A DNA stretch of 64,000 nt from Asterias amurensis (GCF_032118995.1 NC_092649.1:18479332-18543331), one strand, 5' to 3'. Counted from the stretch's first letter, positions 43,895-56,670 are shown. Translations and numbers: made by a program. Notes: generated from the letters alone by a model not told the origin.

Positions 43895-46800
43895 TGTAAA
43901 TTAGCGTTTTCTGCCTATTCAAATTGGCAATTATTTTGTCTTTTTTCGTTTGCAAATTAGCTTCCTTTGTCTTTTTTCTTTGCAAAATGGCGTTTTCTGC
44001 CTTTTCAAATTGGCAATTCTATTGTCTTTTTTCGTATGCAAATAAGCCTCTATTGTCTTTTTTGCTCTGCAAATTAGCGTTTTCTGCCTATTCAAATTGG
44101 CAATTCTATTGTCTTTTTTCGTATGCAAATTAGCTTCTCTTGTCGTTTTTCCGATGCAAATTAGCTTCCTTTGTCTTTTTTGCTATGCAAATTAGCGTTT
44201 TCTGCCTATTCAAATTGGCAATTCTTTTGTCTTTTTTCGTATGCAAATTAGCTTCCTTTGTCTTATTTCTATGCAAATTAGCGTTTTCTGCCTATTCAAA
44301 TTGGCAATTCTTTTGTCTTTTCGTATGCAAATTACCTAGTCAAATTGGCAATTCAAATTGGCAATTCTATTGTCTTTTTTCGTATGCAAATTAGCTTCCT
44401 TTGTCTTTTTTCCTATGCAAATTAGCGTAAATTTGCCTATTCAAATTGGCAATTATTTTGTCTTTTTTCGTATGCAAAGCTTCTATTGTCTTTTTTCCGA
44501 TGCAAATTAGCTTCCTTTGTCTTTTTTGCTATGCAAATTGTTGTTTTCTGCCTATTCAAATTGGCAATTCTATTGTCTTTTTTCGTATGCAAATTAGCTT
44601 CCTTTGTCTTTTTTCCTCTGCAAATTAGCGTTTTCTGCCTATTCAAATTGGCAATTCTTTTGTCTTTTCGTATGCAAATTAGCTTCCTTTGTCTTTTTCC
44701 TATGCAAATTAGCGTTTTCTGCCTATTCAAATTGGCAATTCTTTTGTCTTTTTTCGTATGCAAATTAGCTTCCTTTGTCTTTTTTTCCTATGCAAATTAG
44801 CCTCCTTTGTCTTTTTGCTATGCAAATAAGCGTTTTCTGCCTATTGAAATTGGCAATTCTATTGTCTTTTTTTGCTATGCAAATTAGCGTTTTCTGCCTA
44901 TTCAAATTGGCAATTCTTTTGTCTTTTTTCGTATGCAAATTAGCTTCTATTGTCTTTTTTCGTATGCAAATTAGCTTCCCTTTGTCTTTTTTCGTATGTA
45001 AATTAGCTTCCTTTGTCTTTTTTGCTGTGCAAATTATTATTTTCTGCCTATTCAAATTGGCAATTCTATTGTCTTTTTTCGTATGCAAATTAGCGTTTTC
45101 TGCCTATTCAAATTGGCAATTCTATTGTCTTTTTTCGTATGCAAATTAGCTTCTATTGTCTTTTTTCGTATGCAAATTAGCTTCTATTGTCTTTTTTCGT
45201 ATGCAAATTAGCTTCCTTTGTCTTTTTTCGTATGCAAATTAGCTTCTATTGTCTTTTTTCTGCCTATTCAAATTGGCAATTCTATTGTCTTTTTTCGTAT
45301 GCAAATTAGCTTCTATTGTCTTTTTTCGTATGCAAATTAGCTTCCCTTTGTCTTTTTTCGTATGCAAATTAGCTTCCTTTGTCTTTTTTGCCATGCAAAT
45401 TATTGTTTTCTGCCTATTCAAATTGGCAATTCTATTGTCTTTTTTCGTATGCAAATTAGCTTCTATTGTCTTTTTTCGTATGCAAATTAGCTTCTATTGT
45501 CTTTTTTCATATGCAAATTAGCTTCCCTTTGTCTTTTTTCGTATGCAAATTAGCGTTTTCTGCCTATTCAAATTGGCAATTCTATTGTCTTTTTTCATAT
45601 GCAAATTAGCTTCTATTGTCTTTTTTCGTATGCAAATTAGCTTCCCTTTGTCTTTTTTCGTATGCAAATTAGCTTCCTTTGTCTTTTTTGCTATGCAAAT
45701 TAGCGTTTTCTGCCTATTCAAATTGGCAATTCTATTGTCTTTTTTCGTATGCAACGTAGCTTCTATTGTCTTTTTCGTATGCAAATTAGCTTCCCTTTGT
45801 CTTTTTTCGTATGCAAATTAGCTTCCTTTGTCTTTTTTGCTATGCAAATTATTGTTTTCTGCCTATTCAAATTGGCAATTCTATTGTCTTTTTTCGTATG
45901 CAAATTAGCTTCTATTGTCTTTTTTCGTATGCAAATTAGCTTCCTTTGTCTTTTTTGCTATGCAAATTATTGTTTTCTGCCTATTCAAATTGGCAATTCT
46001 ATTGTCTTTTTTCATATGCAAATTAGCTTCTATTGTCTTTTTTCGTATGCAAATTAGCTTCTATTGTCTTTTTTCATATGCAAATTAGCTTCCCTTTGTC
46101 TTTTTTCGTATGCAAATAAGCTTCCTTTGTCTTTTTTGCTATGCAAATTAGCGTTTTCTGCCTATTCAAATTGGCAATTCTATTGTCTTTTTTCGTATGC
46201 AAATTAGCTTCTATTGTCTTTTTTCATATGCAAATTAGCTTCCCTTTGTCTTTTTTCGTATGCAAATAAGCTTCCTTTGTCTTTTTTGCTATGCAAATTA
46301 GCGTTTTCTGCCTATTCAAATTGGCAATTCTATTGTCTTTTTTCATATGCAAATTAGCTTCTATTGTCTTTTTTCGTATGCAAATTAGTTTCTGTTGTCT
46401 TTTTTCGTATGCAAATTAGCTTCTATTGTCTTTTTTCGTATGCAAATAAGCTTCCTTTGTCTTTTTTGCTATGCAAATTAGCGTTTTCTGCCTATTCAAA
46501 TTGGCAATGCTATTGTCTTTTTTCGTATGCAAATTAGCTTCTATTGTCTTTTTTCGTATGCAAATTAGCTTCTATTGTCTTTTTTCATATGCAAATTAGC
46601 TTCCCTTTGTCTTTTTTCGTATGCAAATAAGCTTCCTTTGTCTTTTTTGCTATGCAAATTGGCGTTTTCTGCCTGTTCAAATTGGCAATTCTATTGTCTT
46701 TTTTCGTATGCAAATTAGCTTCCTTTGTCTTATTTCGTATGCAAATAAGCTTCCTTTGTCTTTTTTCGTATGCAAATTAGCTTCTATTATCTTTTTTCGT

Positions 46801-49800
46801 ATGCAAATAAGCTTCCTTTGTCTTTTTTGCTATGCAAATTAGCGTTTTCTGCCTATTCAAATTGGCAATTCTATTGTCTTTTTTCATATGCAAATTAGCT
46901 TCTATTGTCTTTTTTCATATGCAAATTAGCTTCTATTGTCTTTTTTCATATGCAAATTAGCTTCCCTTTGTCTTTTTTCGTATGCAAATTAGCTTCCTTT
47001 GTCTTTTTTGCTATGCAAATTATTGTTTTCTGCCTATTCAAATTGGCAATTCTATTGTCTTTTTTCATATGCAAATTAGCTTCCTTTGTCTTTTTTGCTA
47101 TGCAAATTAGCGTTTTCTGCCTATTCAAATTGGCAATTCTATTGTCTTTTTTCGTATGCAAATTAGCTTCTATTGTCTTTTTTCGTATGCAAATAAGCTT
47201 CCTTTGTCTTTTTTGCTATGCAAATTAGCGTTTTCTGCCTATTCAAATTGGCAATTCTATTGTCTTTTTTCGTATGCAAATTAGCTTCTATTGTCTTTTT
47301 TCGTATGCAAATAAGCTTCCTTTGTCTTTTTTGCTATGCAAATTAGCGTTTTCTGCCTATTCAAATTGGCAATTCTATTGTCTTTTTTCGTATGCAAATT
47401 AGCTTCTATTGTCTTTTTTCGTATGCAAATTAGCTTCTATTATCTTTTTTCGTATGCAAATAAGCTTCCTTTGTCTTTTTTGCTATGCAAATTAGCGTTT
47501 TCTGCCTATTCAAATTGGCAATTCTATTGTCTTTTTTCATATGCAAATTAGCTTCTATTGTCTTTTTTCGTATGCAAATTAGCTTCCCTTTGTCTTTTTT
47601 CGTATGCAAATTAGCTTCCTTTGTCTTTTTTGCTATGCAAATTAGCGTTTTCTGCCTATTCAAATTGGCAATTCCATTGTCTTTTTTCGTATGCAAGTTA
47701 GCTTCTATTGTCTTTTTTCGTATGCAAATTAGCTTCTATTATCTTTTTTCGTATGCAAATAAGCTTCCTTTGTCTTTTTTGCTATGCAAATTAGCGTTTT
47801 CTGCCTATTCAAATTGGCAATTCTATTGTCTTTTTTCATATGCAAATTAGCTTCTATTGTCTTTTTTCGTATGCAAATTAGCTTCCCTTTGTCTTTTTTC
47901 GTATGCAAATTAGCTTCTATTGTCTTTTTTCGTATGCAAATAAGCTTCCTTTGTCTTTTTTGCTATGCAAATTAGCGTTTTCTGCCTATTCAAATTGGCA
48001 ATGCTATTGTCTTTTTTCGTATGCAAATTAGCTTCTATTGTCTTTTTTCGTATGCAAATTAGCTTATATTGTCTTTTTTCATATGCAAATTAGCTTCCCT
48101 TTGTCTTTTTTCGTATGCAAATAAGCTTCCTTTGTCTTTTTTGCTATGCAAATTGGCGTTTTCTGCCTATTCAAATTGGCAATTCTATTGTCTTTTTTCG
48201 TATGCAAATTAGCTTCCTTTGTCTTATTTCGTATGCAAATAAGCTTCCTTTGTCTTTTTTCGTATGCAAATTAGCTTCTATTATCTTTTTTCGTATGCAA
48301 ATAAGCTTCCTTTGTCTTTTTTGCTATGCAAATTAGCGTTTTCTGCCTATTCAAATTGGCAATGCTATTGTCTTTTTTCATATGCAAATTAGCTTCTATT
48401 GTCTTTTTTCATATGCAAATTAGCTTCTATTGTCTTTTTTCATATGAAAATTAGCTTCCCTTTGTCTTTTTTCGTATGCAAATTAGCTTCCTTTGTCTTT
48501 TTTGCTATGCAAATTAGCTTCTATTGTCTTTTTTCATATGCAAATTAGCTTCCTTTGTCTTTTTTGCTATGCAAATTAGCGTTTTCTGCCTATTCAAATT
48601 GGCAATTCTATTGTCTTTTTTCGTATGCAAATTAGCTTCTATTGTCTTTTTTCGTATGCAAATAAGCTTCCTTTGTCTTTTTTGCTATGCAAATTAGCGT
48701 TTTCTGCCTATTCAAATTGGCAATTCTATTGTCTTTTTTCGTATGCAAATTAGCTTCTATTGTCTTTTTTCGTATGCAAATTAGCTTCTATTATCTTTTT
48801 TCGTATGCAAATAAGCTTCCTTTGTCTTTTTTGCTATGCAAATTAGCGTTTTCTGCCTATTCAAATTGGCAATTCTATTGTCTTTTTTCATATGCAAATT
48901 AGCTTCTATTGTCTTTTTTCGTATGCAAATTAGCTTCCCTTTGTCATTTTTCGTATGCAAATTAGCTTCCTTTGTCTTTTTTGCTATGCAAATTAGCGTT
49001 TTCTGCCTATTCAAATTGGCAATTCCATTGTCTTTTTTCGTATGCAAATTAGCTTCTAATGTCTTTTTTCGTATGCAAATTAGCTTCTATTATCTTTTTT
49101 CGTATGCAAATAAGCTTCCTTTGTCTTTTTTGCTATGCAAATTAGCGTTTTCTGCCTATTCAAATTGGCAATTCTATTGTCTTTTTTCATATGCAAATTA
49201 GCTTCTATTGTCTTTTTTCGTATGCAAATTAGCTTCCCTTTGTCTTTTTTCGTATGCAAATTAGCTTCCTTTGTCTTTTTTCGTATGCAAATTAGCTTCC
49301 CTTTGTCTTTTTTCGTATGCAAATTAGCTTCCTTTGTCTTTTTTGCTATGCAAATTAGCGTTTTCGTATGCAAATTAGCTTCCTTTTGTCTTTTTTTCGT
49401 ATGCAAATTAGCTTCCCTTTGTCTTTTTTCGTATGCAAATTAGCTTCCTTTGTCTTTTTTGCTATGCAAATTAGCGTTTTCTGCCTATTCAAATTCAATA
49501 TGCAAATTAGCTTCTATTGTCTTTTTTCTGCCTATTCAAATTGGCAATTCTATTGTCTTTTTTCGTATGCAAATTAGCTTCTATTGTCTTTTTCGTATGC
49601 AAATTAGCTTCCCTTTGTCTTTTTTCGTATGCAAATTAGCTTCCTTTGTCTTTTTTCGTATGCAAATTAGCTTCCTTTGTCTTTTTTGCTATGCAAATTA
49701 TTGTTTTCTGCCTATTCAAATTGGCAATTCTATTGTCTTTTTTCGTATGCAAATTAGCTTCTATTGTCTTTTTTCGTATGCAAATAAGCTTCCTTTGTCT

Positions 49801-50795
49801 TTTTTGCTATGCAAATTAGCGTTTTCTGCCTATTCAAATTGGCAATGCTATTGTCTTTTTTCGTATGCAAATTAGCTTCTATTGTCTTTTTTCATATGCA
49901 AATTAGCTTCCCTTTGTCTTTTTTCGTATGCAAATAAGCTTCCTTTGTCTTTTTTGCTATGCAAATTAGCGTTTTCTGCCTATTCAAATTGGCAATTCTA
50001 TTGTCTTTTTTCATATGCAAATTAGCTTCTATTGTCTTTTTTCATATGCAAATTAGCTTCTATTGTCTTTTTTCGTATGCAAATTAGCTTCCCTTTGTCT
50101 TTTTTCGTATGCAAATTAGCTTCCTTTGTCTTTTTTGCTATGCAAATAAGCGTTTTCTGCCTATTCAAATTGGCAATTCTATTGTCTTTTTTCGTATGCA
50201 AATTAGCTTCTATTGTATTTTTTCGTTTGCAAATTAGCTTCTATTGTCTTTTTTCGTATGCAAATTAGCTTCCCTTTGTCTTTTTTCGTATGCAAATTAG
50301 CTTCTATTGTCTTTTTTCGTATGCAAATTAGCTTCCCTTTGTCTTTTTTCGTATGCAAATTAGCTTCTATTGTCTTTTTTCGTATGCAAATTAGCTTCCC
50401 TTTGTCTTTTTTCGTATGCAAATTAGCTTCCTCTGTCTTTTTTGCTATGCAAATTAGCGTTTTCTGCCTATTCAAATTGGCAATGCTAATGGCAATGCTT
50501 CCCTTTGTCTTTTTTTCGTATGCAAATTAGCTTCCTTTGTCTTTTTTGCTATGCAAATTAGCGTTTTCTGCCTATTCAAATTGGCAATGCTATTGTCTTT
50601 TTTCGTATGCAAATTAGCTTCTATTGTCTTTTTTCGTATGCAAATTAGCTTCCCTTTGTCTTTTTTCGTATGCAAATTAGCTTCCTTTGTCTTTTTTCCT
50701 ATGCAAATTAGCGTTTTCTGCCTATTCAAATTGGCAATGCTATTGTCTTTTTTCGTATGCAAATTAGCTTCTATTGTATTTTTTCGTTTGCAAAT
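43895..50795. repeat. Left satellite array: 31/32-bp monomers with ATGCAAAT octamer
   Basis: Monomers of 31-32 bp contain ATTGTCTTTTTTCG or TTTGTCTTTTTTGC followed by TATGCAAATTAGC; a longer ~55-bp form adds TTTTCTGCCTATTCAAATTG and GGCAATTCT. Common order: long form, TTCTATTG type, TTCCCTTTG type, TTCCTTTG type (~150 bp). Larger blocks repeat too: 47336-47850 recurs at 48687-49201 (offset 1351) and 46621-46842 at 48115-48336 (offset 1494). Frames of up to ~140 codons exist on both strands, purely from the repeat. Confidence 0.95.
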
Positions 50796-53700
50796 TTTGA
50801 AGACAATAGAAATTAAAATGCAAATTTGAAAAGACAATGGAAAATAGGCCCCGCCTATTTTGAAGATAATAGAAATAAGTATGCAAATTTGAAAAGACAA
50901 TGGAAAATATGCCCCGCCTATTTTGAAGACAATAGAAATTATTATGCAAATTTGAAAAGACAATGGAAAATAGGCCCCGCGTATTTTGAAGACAATAGAA
51001 ATTAATATGCAAATTTGAAAAGACAATGGAAAATAGGCCCCGCGTATTTTGAAGACAATAGAAATTGTATGCAAATTTGAAAAGACAATGGAAAATAGAC
51101 CCCGCCTATTTTGAAGACAATAGAAATTAGTGTGCAAATTTGTAAAGACAATGGAAAATAGGCCCCGCCTATTTTGAAGACAATAGAAATTAATATGCAA
51201 ATTTGAAAAGACAATGGAAAATAGGCCCCGCCTATTTTGAAGACAATAGAAATTAATATGCAAATTTGAAAAGACAATGGAAAATAGGCCATGCCTTTTT
51301 TAAAGACAATAGAAATTAATATGCAAATTTGAAAAGACAATAGAAAATAGGCCCCGCCTATTTTTAAGACAATAGAAAATAGGCCCCGCCTATTTTGAAG
51401 ACAATAGAAATTATTATGCAATATTGAAAAGACAATGGAAAATAGACCCGCCTATTTTGAAGACAATAGAAATTAGTATGCAAATTTGAAAAGACAATAG
51501 AAAATAGGCCACGCCTATTGTGAAGATAATAGAAATTAATATGCAAATTTGAAAAGACAATGGAAAATAGACCCCGCCTATTTTGAAGACAATAGAAATT
51601 AGTATGCAAATTTGAAAAGACAATAGAAAATAGGCCACGCCTATTGTGAAGATAATAGAAATTAATATGCAAATTTGAAAAGACAATAGAAAATAGGCCT
51701 CGCCTATTTTGAAGACAATAGAAATTAGTATGCAAATTTGAAAAGACAATAGAAAATAGGCCCCGCCTATTTTGAAGACAATAGAAATTAGTATGCAAAT
51801 TTGAAAAGACAATGGAAAATAGGCCCCGCCTATTTTGAAGACAATAGAAATTAATATGCAAATTTGAAAAGACAATGGAAAATAGGCCATGCCTTTTTTA
51901 AAGACAATAGAAATTAATATGCAAATTTGAAAAGACAATAGAAAATAGGCCCCGCCTATTTTTAAGACAATAGAAAATAGGCCCCGCCTATTTTGAAGAC
52001 AATAGAAATTAGTATGCAAATTTGAAAAGACAATGGAAAATAGACCCGCCTATTTTGAAGACAATAGAAATTAGTATGCAAATTTGAAAAGACAATGGAA
52101 AATAGGCCCCGCCTATTTTGAAGACAATAGAAATTAATATGCAAATTTGAAAAGACAATGGAAAATAGGCCCCGCCTATTTTGAAGACAATAGAAATTAA
52201 TATGCAAATTTGAAAAGACAATGGAAAATAGGCCATGCCTTTTTTAAAGACAATAGAAATTAATATGCAAATTTGAAAAGACAATAGAAAATAGGCCCCG
52301 CCTATTTTTAAGACAATAGAAAATAGGCCTCGCCTATTTTGAAGACAATAGAAATTAGTATGCAAATTTGAAAAGACAATGGAAAATAGACCCCGCCTAT
52401 TTTGAAGACAATAGAAATTAGTATGCAAATTTGAAAAGACAATAGAAAATAGGCCACGCCTATTGTGAAGATAATAGAAATTAATATGCAAATTTGAAAA
52501 GACAATAGAAAATAGGCCTCGCCTATTTTGAAGACAATAGAAATTAGTATGCAAATTTGAAAAGACAATGGAAAATAGACCCGCCTATTTTGAAGACAAT
52601 AGAAATTAGTATGCAAATTTGAAAAGACAATAGAAAATAGGCCCCGCCTATTTTGAAGACAATAGAAATTAGTATGCAAATTTGAAAAGACAATGGAAAA
52701 TAGACCCCGCCTATTTTGAAGACAATAGAAATTAGTATGCAAATTTGAAAAGACAATAGAAAATAGGCCACGCCTATTTTTAAGACAATAGAAATTAGTA
52801 TGCAAATTTGAAAAGACAATGGAAAATAGGCCCCGCCTATTTTGAAGATAATAGAAATAAGTATGCAAATTTGAAAAGACAATGGAAAATATGCCCCGCC
52901 TATTTTGAAGACAATAGAAATTATTATGCAAATTTGAAAAGACAATGGAAAATAGGCCCCGCGTATTTTGAAAACAATAGAAATTAATATGCAAATTTGA
53001 AAAGACAATGGAAAATAGACCCCGCCTATTTTGAAGACAATAGAAATTAATATGCAAATTTGAAAAGACAATGGAAAATAGGCCCCGCCTATTTTGAAGA
53101 CAATAGAAATTAATATGCAAATTTGAAAAGACAATGGAAAATAGGCCATGCCTTTTTTAAAGACAATAGAAATTAATATGCAAATTTGAAAAGACAATAG
53201 AAAATAGGCCCCGCCTATTTTGAAGACAATAGAAAATAGGCCCCGCCTATTTTGAAGACAATAGAAATTATTATGCAAATTTGAAAAGACAATGGAAAAT
53301 AGACCCGCCTTTTTTGAAGACAATAGAAATTAATATGCAAATTTGAAAAGACAATGGAAAATAGGCCCCGCCTATTTTGAAGACAATAGAAATTAATATG
53401 CAAATTCAAAAAGACAATGGAAAATAGGCCCCGCCTATTTTGAAGACAATAGAAATTATTATGCAAATTTGAAAAGACAATGGAAAATAGACCCCGCCTA
53501 TTTTGAAGACAATAGAAATTAGTATGCAAATTTGAAAAGACAATAGAAAATAGGCCACGCCTATTGTGAAGATAATAGAAATTAATATGCAAATTTGAAA
53601 AGACAATAGAAAATAGGCCCCGCCTATTTTGAAGACAATAGAAATTAGTATGCAAATTTGAAAAGACAATAGAAAATAGGCCACGCCTATTGTGAAGATA

Positions 53701-55110
53701 ATAGAAATTAATATGCAAATTTGAAAAGACAATAGAAAATAGGCCTCGCCTATTTTGAAGACAATAGAAATTAGTATGCAAATTTGAAAAGACAATGGAA
53801 AATAGACCCCGCCTATTTTGAAGACAATAGAAATTAGTATGCAAATTTGAAAAGACAATAGAAAATAGGCCACGCCTATTGTGAAGATAAAAGAAATTAA
53901 TATGCAAATTTGAAAAGACAATAGAAAATAGGCCTCGCCTATTTTGAAGACAATAGAAATTAGTATGCAAATTTGAAAAGACAATGGAAAATAGACCCGC
54001 CTATTTTGAAGACAATAGAAATTAGTATGCAAATTTGAAAAGACAATAGAAAATAGGCCCCGCCTATTTTTAAGACAATAGAAATTATTATGCAAATTTG
54101 AAAAGACAATGGAAAATAGACCCCGCCTATTTTGAAGACAATAGAAATTAGTATGCAAATTTGAAAAGACAATAGAAAATAGGCCACGCCTATTGTGAAG
54201 ATAATAGCAATTAATATGCAAATTTGAAAAGACAATAGAAAATAGGCCCCGCCTATTTTGAAGACAATAGAAATTAGTATGCAAATTTGAAAAGACAATG
54301 GAAAATAGACCCCGCCTATTTTGAAGACAATAGAAATTAGTATGCAAATTTGAAGACAATGGAAAATAGGCCCCGCCTATTTTGAAGACAATAGAAATTA
54401 AATGCAAATTTGAAAAGACAATAGAAAATAGGCCCCGCCTTTTTTGAAGACAATAGAAATAAGTATGCAAATTTTAAAAGACAATAGAAAACAGGCCACG
54501 CCTTTTTTGAAGACAATAGAAATTAGTATGCAAATTTGAAAAGACAATGGAAAATAGGCCCCGCCTGTTTTGAAGACAATAGAAATAAGTATGCAAATTT
54601 GAAGATAATGGGAAAAAGGCCCCGCCTATTTTGAAGACAATAGAAATTAGTATGCAAATTTGAAAAGACAATAGAAAATAGGCCATGCCTTTTTTTTAAG
54701 ACAATAGAAAATAGGCCCCGCCTATTTTGAAGACAATAGAAATTAGTATGCAAATTTGAAAAGACAATGGAAAATAGACCCCGCCTATTTTGAAGACAAT
54801 AGAAATTAGTATGCAAATTTGAAAAGACAATGGAAAATAGGCCCCGCCTATTTTGAAGACAATAGAAATTAATATGCAAATTTGAAAAGACAATAGAAAA
54901 CAGGCCATGCCTTTTTGAAGACAATAGAATGTAGTATGCAAATTTGAAAGAGACAAAAAATAGGCCATGCCTTTTTAAAGACAATAGAAATTAGTATGCA
55001 AATTTGAAAAGACAATAGAAAATAGGCCCCGCCTATTTTGAAGACAATAGAAATAAGTATGCAAATTTGAAAAGACAATAAAAAATAGGCCACGCCTCGT
55101 TTGAAGCAAT
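50796..55110. repeat. Right satellite array: 63-bp units with ATGCAAAT octamer
   Basis: Unit of 63 bp made of two halves, 31 + 32 bp, starting GACAATAGAAATT and GACAATGGAAAAT. The first half has TATGCAAATTTG, the second a short palindrome AAATAGGC-CCC-GCCTATTT. Because 63 is a multiple of three, frames run for up to 354 codons on the minus strand (53406-54470) with a 21-residue period. Shortened units (TTTTTAAGACAATAGAAAAT joints) recur near 51361, 51961, 52311, 53220 and 54700, marking duplicated blocks. Units become more irregular after 54300. Confidence 0.95.
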
Positions 55111-55114
55111 AGAA

Positions 55115-56040
55115 AAATTTATAAAGAACTTGGAATAGAGTTAATTAAGAAACTGGGAGAGTTGAATAGCAATTTGGAAGAGGTGATTAAGAACTTTGAA
55201 GAGTTGAGAAAACAACTTGAAAGAGTTGAGAAACAGTAGAATTTAGAAGAGTTGAAGAAACAACTTGGAAGTGTTGATTATGAACTTGGAATGTTTGGGT
55301 AAAAACCTGGCAAATTGAAAAGACTTCGAGAGGTGATAAAACATTTGAAAGAGTTGATTAAGGACTTGGAGGAGTTGATAAAACAACTTTCAAGAGTTGA
55401 GAAAAATAACTTGTAGAAATAACTAGAAAGAGTTGATCAAGAACTTGGAAGAGTTGAGGAAAAACTGGAAGAGTTGATTAAGAACTTTGGAAGAGATGAG
55501 AAAATAACTTGTAACAAGAACTGAGAACTGAGGCGTTGAGAAAACAACTGTGAAGAGTTGAGAAAAACAAATTTTAAGAGTTGAAAACTGTTAGAGTTTA
55601 TCAAGAATTCATTTAGAACTTGGAAGAGTTGATAAACAAAACATTGAAGATTTGGTACATAGAAAATGCAAGAACATAAATGTTGCAAGAGTTTATTAGG
55701 AAAACTATGAAGAGATGGTTAAGAACTTGAAAGATTTGGTCAAGAAAACTTGGAAGAGTTAAGAAATGACTTGTAAAAGTGGAGACAAAAACTTAGAAGA
55801 ATTTGTACAAAGAAAATGCAAGAATGCAAGAAAACTTGAAAGAGATGAGAAAACAACTAGGAAGAGTTGAGAAAATAACTTGGAAGACTTTATTAAGAAC
55901 TTCGGAAGACTTGAGAAAATAACTTGTAACAAGAACTTTGAAGATTTCATTAAGAACACTTGCAAGCGTTGAGAAAACAACTTGGAAGAGTTGAAACCAA
56001 AATTGGAAGAGTTGAGAAAAAAACATACAGGGAAAGAGTA
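55115..56040. repeat. Right minisatellite, mirror of 43060-43890
   Basis: AACTTGGAAGAGTTGAGAAA-type units of ~22 bp, A/G-rich on this strand, i.e. the complement of the left minisatellite. The first codons read KELGIELIKKLGELNSNLEE before stops. Same reasoning against coding. Confidence 0.85.
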
Positions 56041-56049
56041 AGACAAGAT

Positions 56050-56670
56050 TTAAAAGTCTAAATAAATTTGAAAAACACTTGGTAGATACTTTCGGGGGAC
56101 AATTTTTGGGGAGACTTTGTAAGGAGTTTTTTGGGCAAGAAATAGAATATTTAAAGGATAGCTCTGATAAAGGTTTGCACTCAGGACCGTTGGCCTGGGG
56201 CCGCATATGCTTTTTTGTAAACATGTGATGTCACAGGTCACATCGTCTATAAGAGTAGAAAAAAGAGTAGACAAGAAAAGGGTATAAAAGAATAACAGTA
56301 CAAAATAAAAGAGTACAAAAATAGTAGAGAGTAGAGAAAAGAGTTAGTCTATAACAACAAAAGATAAATGAATTTAAGATAGAAACAGATAGAAAATGAT
56401 AGATATGATAAAGGTTTGCACTCAGGACCGTTGGCCTGGGGCCGCATATGCTCCGTTCCATGTTGTGCGTGTGGCGTGATTTTTCAAGAAAGTTTGTTTC
56501 ATACTCACATGTCCAAATGTAGCTGCAGCTGAAGTTCAATCTAGTGTCGTTGTTCAATGATGTGGCGAAGTTAGTAAAGAAATTTGTTCATACTCACAGG
56601 TCCAAATGTAGCTACGCATGAAGTTCAGCCGATTTAAGTTCCAATTAGTAAACCCAACACCAACTGAACT
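56050..56670 (-). repeat. Block P': conserved inner border of the right arm, partly duplicated
   Basis: Complement of block P. GATAAAGGTTTGCACTCAGG with CCGTTGGCCTGGGGCCGCAT occurs twice (near 56166 and 56410), separated by a ~150-bp AGTAGAGAAAAG-rich insert; only the second copy continues into the full block. Confidence 0.82.

Noticed and set aside
43895..50795. Membrane-protein-like frames (FCLFKLAILLSFFVCKLASI) in the left array
   Set aside because: Hydrophobic only because T-rich repeat DNA translates to F, L and C. Frames end at random unit variants and occur on both strands.
53406..54470. 354-codon minus-strand frame, and the other long minus-strand frames in 50472-55093, as genes
   Set aside because: They have an exact 21-residue period because the 63-bp satellite unit is a multiple of three; two alternative frames are open in the same units, and no start, splice or family signal is present.
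43895..55110. CRISPR-like array
   Set aside because: Regular repeats but no unique spacers of constant length, no cas genes, and a eukaryotic intron-rich context. It is satellite DNA.
43060..56040. Coiled-coil protein genes in the two minisatellites
   Set aside because: Short heptad-like stretches exist, but the ~22-bp period breaks the frame each unit and stops are frequent.
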